Below, piece after piece: positions 55,546-64,000 of a DNA stretch of 64,000 bases. The stretch lies in NCBI GenBank assembly GCA_014529385.2, contig CM043944.1:78385884-78449883 (forward strand), in the 5' to 3' direction. This DNA comes from Adiantum capillus-veneris (taxonomy: Eukaryota > Streptophyta > Polypodiopsida > Polypodiales > Pteridaceae). The position numbers were made by a program, and so were the translations under genes. Position 1 is the stretch's first letter. Each line of letters starts with the position of its first letter. The notes beneath the pieces were generated by a model. The model was not told the DNA's origin. It searched no databases and saw nothing but the letters and a program-made list of their open reading frames with translations.

Positions 55546-58500
55546 TTCTTCAATTCCTTCCCTTAAGGGAAGCTCCATCATGCCAAGTGCTGATCTATGC
55601 TTGAAGAAAAGCTCCTTCCCTAGAGCTTTGGTAAAGATATCAGCAACATTCTCCATGGTGCTACAATGGTGTAAGACTATGTCTCTACTTTGCACCTTCT
55701 CCCTGATGAAGTGCTATCTGACTTCAATGTGCTTGGTCCTTTGATGTAGCACTGGATTCTTTGCTAAAGATTCAGCTGAGGTGTTGTCACACATGATAGG
55801 TGTAGCTTGGCCACTTCCATAGAAACCAAGTTCCTGCAAATATCTTTGCAACCAAATAGCTTCACAAGCTTCTATAGTAAGAGCTTTATATTCAGCCTCT
55901 GTTGATGAAAGGCTGATGGTGTTTTGTTTCTTGGAGCTCCATGAGATGGCTCCTGCACCTAGAAAGAAAGCATTGCCACTAATGCTCTTCCTATCCACCA
56001 AGTCTGCTGCATAATCAGAGTCACTAAAACCATGTAGATTCAGCTTGTCTCCTCCATAAAAAATACCTAAGGAAGGAGTACCTTTCAAGTACCGAAGTAC
56101 TCTCTTGGCTGCATTCCAATGAGATATCTTTGGGGATTGCATGTATTGAGCAAGTGAGTGGACAGCGAAGCAAATATCAGGCCTAGTGATAGTTAAGTAG
56201 ATAAGAGAACCTATGAGCTGTCTATAGAGTGTAGCATCATAGGGAATACCATGTTCATCCTTAGTGAGTCTAAGACTAGACTCCATAGGTGTAGAAATAG
56301 GCTTTGAGCTGATCATTCCAAATCTATCAAGAATGGAGTGGAGGTACTTTTGTTGAGAGATAAAGATGTCTCCCTTCTTCAGCCTAGAGACTTCAATACC
56401 AAGGATGTAGTGTAAATATCCAAGGTCCTTCATCTCAAACTCCTTGGAGAGTTGAGATTGAACATCCTCCACCATAGCTTCATTGCTACCTGTCAAGATA
56501 AGATCATCCACATAGATGATAACAATAATAATATCCTTGCCTTGTACCTTATAGTAAAGAGTGTGATCAGCATGGCTTCTCTGAAATCCTTGAGATTGGA
56601 GGTGATCATCAATCCTCCCATACCAAGCTCTTGAAGCTTGCTTCAATCCATATAAACTCTTGTTGAGCTTACATACCATGTCCTCTTTCCCTGCAACAAC
56701 ATATCCCTCTGGTTGTTGCATGTAGACTTCCTCCTCAAGTAGCCCATTGAGAAAGGCATTGTTGACATCCATTTGCTTAAGCTTCCACTTTAAGATAGAA
56801 GCTAAAGAAATTAACAACCTAATAGAGCTCATCTTGGCTACAGGAGCATAGGTTTCATCATAGTCCAAACCATATTGTTGAGCAAAGCCTTTGGCTACCA
56901 ATCTTGCTTTGTGCCTATCAATCTTCCCTTCCTTGTTGAACTTCAGCTTGTAAAGCCACTTGCATCCAATGGCTTTCTTGTTGGGGGGTAATGGACATAG
57001 ATCCCATGTCTCATTCTTGTGGAGAGCATCCATCTCCTTTTCCATAGCTTGGTTCCATTCCTTCTTGGTACTAGCTACCTTGTATGTGGTAGGTTCTTCA
57101 TGCTGTAATATGGAGCTAACAAGTGCAAGATTGCATTGCTGAAAATCTGATTCATTACCTCTGTGATATGTTAATCTTTGAGGTTGTCTTCTAGTCCTTG
57201 AAGACCTTCTAAGGGCTGCTTGATGCTCCTCATATTCTTCCTCTAGTTCTTCAATAATCTCCTCTTGCATGTTGGATGGTATGTCCATCTTGAGAGGTGA
57301 TGGAGAGCTTGCATCCTCTGACTTTGTGGCTGATTTGAAGCTTGCACTCTCATCAAATATGACATCCCTTGAAATGAATGACTCCTTCTTGATAGGATCG
57401 TATAGCTTGTAAGCTTTTCTTACATCACTATATCCAACAAGTATGCATCTCCTTGACTTGTCATCCAGCTTCTTCCTCTTCTCATCTGGAATGTGAGCAA
57501 ATGCCAAACATCCAAAGACTCTGAGGTGATCTACCTTTGGCTTGACCTTATGTAGAGCTTCATATGGTGTAATTCTCTTCAAGATATCTGTAGGAGACCT
57601 GTTCATCAAATAGCATGAAGTGTTGATAGCTTCAGCCCAATAGCTATTGCTAAGTCCTTTGTCTTTGAGCATACACCTGGCTGCTTCAAAGAGTGTCCTA
57701 TTCTTCCTCTCTGCTACTCCAGTTTGTTGAGGAGTATAGCTGCAAGTTAGTTGCCTCTTGATCCCATGTTCAAGGAGGTATTTGCAGAAATCTTTGGATA
57801 AGAATTCTCCTCCATTGTCAGACCTGAGAGCTTTGATTCTTCTACCTGTCATCTTCTCAATCATCATGTGAAAGAGCTTGAAAATCTGAAATACTTCAAC
57901 CTTGAACTTCATGAAGTAAACCCAAGTATATCTAGAAAAGTCATCAGTGAAACTCACATAATAAGTGTGCCCACCAAGTGAGGAAGTGTGGGCTGATTCA
58001 CACACATCTACATGGATCAAATCAATTATCCCAAGTGACCTAGTCTTGCTCCTAGGAAACTTGCTTCTAGACTGCTTTCCTAGACAGCATGCTTCACATA
58101 CTTTCCCAATCCTTTGTAAGGTTGGAATGCCCAAAACCATGCCTTGACTCTTTAGCATACACATGCTTTTGAAGCTCAAATGCCCATACCTTTTATGCCA
58201 TAACTCTGTGGCTGAAATAGGTGCTGATTCACCACCACCTGTGGCTGAAAATGTTGATGGTGTTCCTTCCAATTTGAAGAGCTTTCCATGCTTTTGCCCT
58301 TTGGCAAGTACTTTGTAGTGATTCTTTGGATCTCTAATGAGGCATTGTTGGCCTTCAAACTCCACTTTGAGGCCCTTCTCTGTCATAGCTCCAACTGAAA
58401 GTAGGTTCTTGGTAAGGGATGGTACCAAGAGAACATTTCCAAGAGTCTTCTTCATTCCTGTGCCCAATTGAATGGGTATATCTCCTTTACCTGCAGTACT

Positions 58501-59667
58501 ATTAGGAGTACTATCTGCTATATATATGATGCCATTATGAGTATCATCTAAACTAGAGAAATACTCAGCATGTGAGGTCATGCGGGAGCTTGCCCCACTA
58601 TCAATCCACCATGGGTCTTCATGAGTGTGAGCTGCCATCTCCTCCAAGGACAGCAATGATGTATCTTCATGAAAGCAATCTGAACTTCCTTCTTCTTTGT
58701 CTCCATCCATATAGTTGGTTGATTTTCCTTTCCAATCAGCTTGGTTGCTTCTGCAATCCCTTGCAATATGCCCATACTTTGAGCATTTATAACATTGCAT
58801 AGAGTAGTAGGTGCTCCTACCTCTTCCTCTTGCTCTACCTCTAGATGAATGACCTCTTCTACCATGATAGGATGAGTTACCTTCATGAGAATACTGATCA
58901 TGAGTGTTGTTGGGTTGATGCCTTCCTCTTCCTCTTTGAGTGTTTGTCCTTCCTCTTCCTCTTGCTGAAAAGAGTGCTTTGTCATTGTTGGTGGTACTAC
59001 TTGTATTCTTTCCTCCTTCATGTATGATCTTCATGGCTGCTTGCCTTTGATCCTCATCTCTAAGGATTTGTTCCATCTCATCAAGTGATGGCTTCTCCCT
59101 CAAGATAATAAGCCCTTGGACAAGACCTTCATATCCTTCTCTCAATCCATGGATGATGATTGTAGACAACTCGTTGTGTGTCATCTTGTCTCCAGCAGCT
59201 ACTAGTTGTTGGTGTAGATCTTTGAGCCTCTTGATGAAGCTTGTAGCATCCTCTCCATGATTCCTTTTGGTGTTGGTAAGTTCAGCTCTCAATGCTAATT
59301 GCCTTGAGGTGCTCTTTGACTCATAGATGTTCTTCATTGTGTCCCAAGCCTTCTTGGGAGTCTTCACATCCATTAGGTGGCTAAGGATGTCATCTTTGAC
59401 ACTTAACTTCAGCATGTGGACTACAAACATGGCCTTCTTGTCCCATTTTTCTAGCTCCTCTTCATCATGTTCTTCTTCACTTGGTATCTCCATGGAAACC
59501 AGCTGCCAACAATCTTGGAAGAAGAGTAGGGACTCCATCTTCACCTTCCAAGTTGCATAATTGTTGCCATTGAGCTTTTCAGCTCCCTCTAAATGTAGAT
59601 TATGTAGGCTTGGTGCCATCTTCAACTCCTCACAAATAGTGTGATGAAGGGGGATTTTTGCACTCAC
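55546..59667 (-). CDS. Gag-Pol polyprotein of copia element E, one late TAG
   Basis: Open for 1317 codons from ATG 59667 to TAG 55714-55716, then 56 more codons to TAA 55543-55545. The start may be Met-17 (MAPSLHNL), after which family-like gag begins. Gag: residues about 17-280. CCHC knuckle CYKCSKYGHIARDC at about 292-305. Protease WWIDSGASS (DSG near 356). Integrase HHCC from LWHKRYGHLSF (about 498); core Asp in HVDVCES, RSDNGGEF and Glu in VAERKNRT. Reverse transcriptase KQMDVNNAFLNG and YVDD (near 1053). RNase H FSDSDYAAD, SSTEAEYKAL, CDNTSAES. TAG replaces what is usually Tyr in the KHIEVRYHF motif. All catalytic residues I can check are present. Confidence 0.95.
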
Positions 59668-59706
59668 TCAAACTCACTCAAGATCACTCTATCTTGGCAC
59701 TACGAC

Positions 59707-59719
59707 AGCTCTGATACCA
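59707..59719 (-). promoter_or_regulatory. Primer binding site of element E (tRNA-iMet)
   Basis: Plus-strand AGCTCTGATACCA, complement TGGTATCAGAGCT, directly abuts the 5' LTR. Confidence 0.93.
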
Positions 59720-60926
59720 TGTGAAAAATAGGGGAGTGAAGGGATGGATCTTTGTGCTAAGATATGTGTGAGAATGACAAGTGTTTAACTGAAATATATG
59801 AGAGAGACAATGATATACTGAAAGGAATATCTTTATTGATGATGAAGCTTCCTTGAGATACAATATTGGTACTTGCAAACTACCAATGCAGGTATTGCAA
59901 ACTACCAATACAGGTACTGTGACACAATCTTAACAGTACTAATAACAGAGAGTAAATAGTACCAAACAGACAGTTATGGTACTTTGGAAGCTTCCTTGAG
60001 ATACAATATTGGTACTTGCAAACTACCAATGCAGGTATTGCAGACTACCAATACAAGTATTGTGACACAGTCTTAACAGTACTAAAAACAGAGAGTAAAT
60101 AGTACCAAACAGACAGTTATGGTACTCTGGAAGTACCTAGATAGGTACTCGGAAAGTACCAATGGTACACATTATAGGTACTTCTGTGAGACTGAATGGT
60201 TGATCCCCAAACCCAAGCTAGAGGTTAAAGTCCCAAGTACAATGAGTGTGTTTTCCCAGATAACAACACTCTATACAAGATGATCTAAGTCTCACAAGGT
60301 CTCTTAGCTCTCTCTCTGTGTTCTCTGTCTTTCTATTGAACTAGTGTACTGGTACATCTTTATATATCTGTATCTCTCAATGCTGAGCATAAGTCGTGGA
60401 TCCCTTTGGTAGATAGATGCACCATTATGTGGGGAACATATCTCCTTCATAATCCAAGAAGAGATCATGGCTGTATCTCCAAATAGGTAGCTCCCAAGTT
60501 GGCAGGTTACCCTCTGTGTGCAGTCTGCAACTTTGCAGGCAGCCAACATGGCACCTTCACCAAATATGGTAGAAGCTGAATTAGGATAAACTCTCTGATA
60601 GGATTATAGTCCACATGGATTAGAACAATTTCTCTTTGTATTTCTCCACGAGATCATAGCTGTAGGTGGCTATTTTCATCCCTACAAATCTGCCTGCTGC
60701 ACCTCCTGAATCTGCTCCTACCTTTTAGGTACTTTTCCACCTAACTGCTTGGTGGTTGTTGTAGATGCTTCAACGTGTATAGCTGATGATGCAAGGGTTA
60801 TTGATCATCCAAAATGATGTCAAGTAATCATCCTAAGCTACCATGTCATCATGCTACCATAGCATCATGCTTAAGCCTTTGTTCCCACCTTATTCAAGTA
60901 GATGTGTTGGACTTGTAACTTTAACA
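59720..60926 (-). repeat. 5' LTR of element E
   Basis: Same ends as the 3' LTR. Longer because of a 143-bp tandem duplication at 59844-60129 and a short extra segment near 60850, offset by a contracted CT minisatellite. TATA box at about 60360-60367. Confidence 0.93.
59844..60129. repeat. 143-bp tandem duplication in E 5' LTR
   Basis: 59844-59986 and 59987-60129 both begin GAAGCTTCCTTGAGATACAA. The duplication is absent from the 3' LTR and doubles part of the GTAC-rich block. Confidence 0.9.
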
Positions 60927-60931
60927 TGTGT
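60927..60931 (+). repeat. Right target-site duplication of element E (TGTGT)
   Basis: Identical to 54259-54263. Confidence 0.9.
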
Positions 60932-61010
60932 TCCACAGTGGCGTCCTTCATGGATCCAACTGTTCATTTGATTGAAACGTGGTTTAGCGAGAGGTTCAAT
61001 GAAATCATGA
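60932..61010 (-). pseudogene. Chromodomain core of element F beyond E
   Basis: Minus-strand frame reads HVSIK, stop (TGA where A has Trp), then KDATVEHIS, matching SIKWKDRPEKGATWENIS of A. Removing E and one TGTGT joins it to the tail at 54201-54258 with one frame change. Upstream sequence is too decayed to follow. Confidence 0.65.
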
Positions 61011-62062
61011 ATTTTTCACATTGTTGTCCCTTTGCAACCGTCTTGGTGTAACCCGCTCATATACAATAGTGTGTAGAATCCATTTAGAACTCACTTGAGT
61101 ATGCTAAATGAGTTATCACAACTAAGATGTACCCAAAAGAGTACCACTTTTCACTTTCCATGAAAGTTACTTGTTGCTGACTTAACTCATCAACCAAGTT
61201 TAAGTCCTTGACTTGTTATCTTCTTGTAACAGTAAACAACCCCACCATAACTACTGTTTAAGGTTGAGAACCTGAATTATACGTGAGGCTCCAACTAGAG
61301 CAATAAATGCTTACTAACTGGATTGTGTGGTGCTATCGTATGCAATTTGCATATCCTTTAGCCCAAGATTACACTTTGTAATATGCCTAATTTGGAGTGT
61401 GTTTTATTTGTGAGCTTTTGTAATCAAAACCAGTTTTGCGAGCTATTTGATTTTAGATTTAGAGCCTTTTCTAACGACAAACAAAAAATAATCCAAAACA
61501 AAGACATAAGTATATGATACACACCAAAAAGCATATATTACCTTGCAACAACTTGGCTTAATATTTAAAGTCTCTTTTAACGATACACACCAAAAACATA
61601 TACAAGTTGCCAAATGCCCTAGTTGTGAGCTTGTACGTATGTCGAGATAGATATCACAAAGCATGCTTCTATAACTAAAAGGGGTTTAAAAAAAATTTCA
61701 TGTGTCTAGAAAAGCTACTCCACAGCTCATACATAAGAGAAATCTCCTTCGATGCATACCTCCAGATGACATTCTCTAGAAAAGCTACTCCACAACTCAT
61801 ACATAAGAGAAATCTCCTTCAATGCATACCAAAGACGACATTCTCTAAGGTTTAGGTTCAATACACCACATGCTTTATCTTACGGGTTTTCCCTAATACA
61901 AATGCAAGGTCTGTGGGAGTTAGTGCAAGCTGATGAATGACCATGTGCTCTTTTGGTTGAAGCCCAAGAATATACACATACACATACACATAGTACATGT
62001 GCTTACATGCCAAAAAAGCTTTGTGTGTAGATTCTCTCTTCTGATAATCGGGACAGGTGCAA
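61011..62062. other. Unassigned DNA with 70-bp tandem duplication
   Basis: No frame or LTR recognised. 61705-61774 and 61775-61844 are a tandem duplication beginning TCTAGAAAAGCTACTCC. A short CATACA repeat lies at about 61973-61992. Confidence 0.55.
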
Positions 62063-62870
62063 CATATAGCATTTTTAAGCTTAGGGCCTCATGAAGTTAG
62101 TACCAAGCGGATAGAGGCCCTTGAGACCCCTCAAGGGCCTCTATTCGCTTGGTTTTGACCTTTTGAGGCCCTAGGCTAAAAAATGCTATATCTTAAGCTA
62201 GCATTTTAAAGTTATCATAAGATTTTTGGACGTTCCGGATGCCTTCATGAGGCTCTAGAATGCTATATCTTAAACCTAGGGCCTCATGAGGTCTGAACCA
62301 AGCGAATAGATGTCCCACAGACCCCTCAAGGGCCTCTATTCGCTTGGTTCTGACTCCTTCATTGTCTTAAATAGTACTCCAGAAATGACAAAAATATGGG
62401 AGACGGAGCTCCCCCATCATCCGCGTGCGGGGAGCTTTGTCTCTCCTTTTTTTGCGTTTTGAAAATGTTGTATATATACTTAAATATAACAAATATATAT
62501 TATATTATATATTTATATAGCATATATTTATATTATATGGTTATATTGTACTTAAATATACTATATACTATGAGAGAAAACACATAGCAAATGTTTTCAA
62601 AATACAAAAAGAATACCACGAATGCATCCGAAACGTTCAAAAACCTTAGGATAGCACTGTAAAACGCTGAAATCTGACGTCTATAGCTCAAGATGTAGTA
62701 TTTTTAAGCCTAGGGCCTCATGGAGTCAGTACTAAGCCAATAGAGGCTCTTGAGGGGTCTCAAGGGCCTCTAGGACCTCATGAGGTCAGTACCAAGCGAA
62801 TAGAGGCCCTTGAGGGGTCTCAAGGGCCTCTATCGCTAGGTACCCTAGGCTTAAAAATGCTACATCTTGA
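62063..62870. repeat. Cluster of fold-back (hairpin) repeats
   Basis: Hairpin 1: arms 62065-62125 and 62130-62190, loop of 4 nt, about 85 percent matched, with inner 24-bp arms having one mismatch. Hairpin 2: about 62255-62365, inner arms around ACCAAGCGAATAGA and TCTATTCGCTTGGT. Hairpin 3: outer 26-bp arms 62690-62715 and 62843-62868 with one mismatch, enclosing a tandem duplication. In addition 62199-62246 is inverted at 62619-62667. An AT-rich run fills 62465-62560. It looks like a MITE or fold-back family; no transposase and no target duplication seen. Confidence 0.85.
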
Positions 62871-62887
62871 GGTAGAGACATCAGATT

Positions 62888-63271
62888 TCATGCCTTTTGG
62901 CTTGACCAATGCACCAGCCGCATTCAGCCGCTTGATGGAGAAGCTGTTCAGGCCTCATCGAACCTTCACTGGAGCGAACCTTCACTGGAGTGTTCTTTGA
63001 TGATATTATCATCTACTCTAATACATTAGACGAACACAAGCAACACCTCCAGGTAATATTTCAAGTTTTAAGAGAGAATAAACTTTATGTTAATCGAAAT
63101 AAAAGTGAATTTTTCTTGCAAGAGATTCAATATTTAGGTCACATTATCTCTCAAGATGGCATCCAAATGGATCCATCAAAGTTAGAGGTAATAAAAGGAT
63201 GGCCTAAACCAAAGAATCTCCATGGACTAAGAAGCTTTATAGGTATGTGTGCATACTATAGACGCTTGTAA
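62888..63271 (+). pseudogene. Reverse transcriptase fragment of a Ty3 element
   Basis: MPFGLTNAPAAFSRLMEKLF, VFFDDIIIYSNTLDEH, YLGHIISQDGIQMDPSKLEV, LRSFIGMCAYYRR. This is the catalytic FFDD to thumb segment of a chromovirus-like enzyme. A 16-bp duplication (CGAACCTTCACTGGAG at about 62959 and 62975) breaks the frame before the catalytic box. Both ends are abrupt; the left joins the fold-back cluster. Confidence 0.85.
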
Positions 63272-63758
63272 GGTTTCCAGTTTCTGAAACCTTAAAGGTT
63301 GTATAAAGCTTAATCAAACTGATATGATTATTGAAAAAGCAATGTAAAATTGTCCGACCATGGAAAATATTGGTATTTTTGGAATCTTAAGCACAACCAA
63401 CCTCGGGCTAGAAATTTTCAGTATTGAATTCCGATAAAAACTGGCATAGTTATGACCCTTGGAAGTTTACACTGTGAATTGAGTAAAATAGGTAAAATTG
63501 AAGGGTTGTAGTAATCATTTAAGCATAGAATTTATTAAAGTCCTCCTAGATATTTACAAGATATTTACCAATTAAGCAAAAATAGGTCAAAATATAGCAT
63601 AATTGATATTTTAAAAGCTAGCAGGTAATGGGAGGGTCATCACTGACCTGTCAGGGACTCATTTAGCAGCAAGGGTCGTTTTTTGACCTGTAGGGGGCTG
63701 CTTGAACTGCAAGCAGCTGCTTTTTTAAGCCTGTGAGAGCTTAAGAGTGCCAGAAAAC
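63272..63758. other. Unassigned AT-rich DNA
   Basis: Begins with a short hairpin, AAGGTTTCCAG-TTTC-TGAAACCTT, at about 63270-63292. No coding potential recognised. Confidence 0.45.
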
Positions 63759-63766
63759 TATAAATA
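63759..63766 (+). promoter_or_regulatory. TATA box, possible LTR or gene promoter at window end
   Basis: TATAAATA within AAAACTATAAATAGGACCCC, a good plant TATA context; a start near 63790 is expected. A CTCTCTCTC pyrimidine stretch at 63811 follows, as in plant 5' leaders and LTRs. Nothing in the window shows what it would drive. Confidence 0.45.
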
Positions 63767-64000
63767 GGACCCCTAGCTTCACATTTTACACAGACTCGGA
63801 GCCTTGCTACTCTCTCTCTCATCTAGAGAGAACACTACGCAGAAATCATTAGAGTTTAATCTCTAATTGATTAACCCTAACGGTAATTAACCTAATCCTT
63901 CTTAATTAGCAATGTTAGATTAAGATCAATTGCTAATAAATCAAAGATTAGGCCTATGGATGCTCCTTAAACCTCTTTAAATTAATTAATCTCTGCTGAT

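Larger units (their letters stand above)
54264..60926 (-). mobile_element. Element E: nearly intact Ty1/copia retrotransposon
   Basis: 6.66 kb with LTRs of 1139 and 1207 bp, initiator-tRNA-Met primer site, single polyprotein frame, polypurine tract and a perfect TGTGT target duplication. The shared LTR sequence is roughly 98 percent identical by eye, so it is young. The only coding defect is a TAG 56 codons before the natural end. It sits inside the chromodomain of element F. Confidence 0.95.

Overview
This window looks like intergenic DNA from a vascular land plant with a large, repeat-rich genome. The evidence is the retroelement types present: plant Ty3 elements primed by tRNA-Asp-like and initiator-tRNA-Met-like sites, chromodomain Ty3 elements, Ty1/copia elements and a CACTA (En/Spm-type) DNA transposon. 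I cannot name the species; angiosperm, gymnosperm and fern all remain possible. I found no host protein gene, rRNA, tRNA or CRISPR array. Nearly all recognisable coding sequence belongs to nested, mostly broken mobile elements.

Layout. 1-8229: remains of a minus-strand Tat/Athila-like Ty3 element (H), split by a complete but decayed chromodomain element (A, 1398-7311, target duplication ACATG). ~7850-14360: truncated plus-strand Tat/Athila-like element (C). 14436-15035: gag fragment of another element (J). 15036-33561: the dominant feature, a giant plus-strand Ty3 element (D, about 18.5 kb as preserved) with a 5'-truncated first LTR and a complete 950-bp second LTR. 33562-36792: minus-strand chromovirus LTR and primer site (F2), 3' end of a plus-strand copia element (K), then unassigned DNA. 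36793-37781: minus-strand copia pol fragment. 37782-42330: CACTA-like material with a minus-strand transposase remnant. 42495-46565: decayed minus-strand relative of A (B). 47300-48790: unrecognised minus-strand frames. 48800-52650: mostly featureless. 52659-53012: plus-strand LTR with primer site. 54016-61010: minus-strand chromovirus end (F) split inside its chromodomain by a nearly intact copia element (E, 54264-60926, target duplication TGTGT). 62063-62870: a cluster of fold-back hairpins. 62888-63271: a reverse transcriptase fragment. 63272-64000: a promoter-like region.

Element D is the best candidate for something undescribed. Its order is: N-terminal domain of unknown type, gag, two zinc knuckles, aspartic protease, reverse transcriptase, RNase H, two tandem copies of the integrase H2C2 zinc-binding domain, integrase core, a second protease-like domain, tryptophan-motif repeats, an internal polypurine tract, a 2.8-kb non-coding block, a 3.3-kb extra reading frame, polypurine tract, LTR. 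Nine copies of a near-perfect palindrome (core ACATCATACGCGTATGATGT) sit only in its two non-coding blocks, spaced at about 284 and 125-135 bp. The preserved LTR parts differ at about 2 of 401 positions, so the insertion is young, yet its frames carry three stop codons and three single-base deletions.
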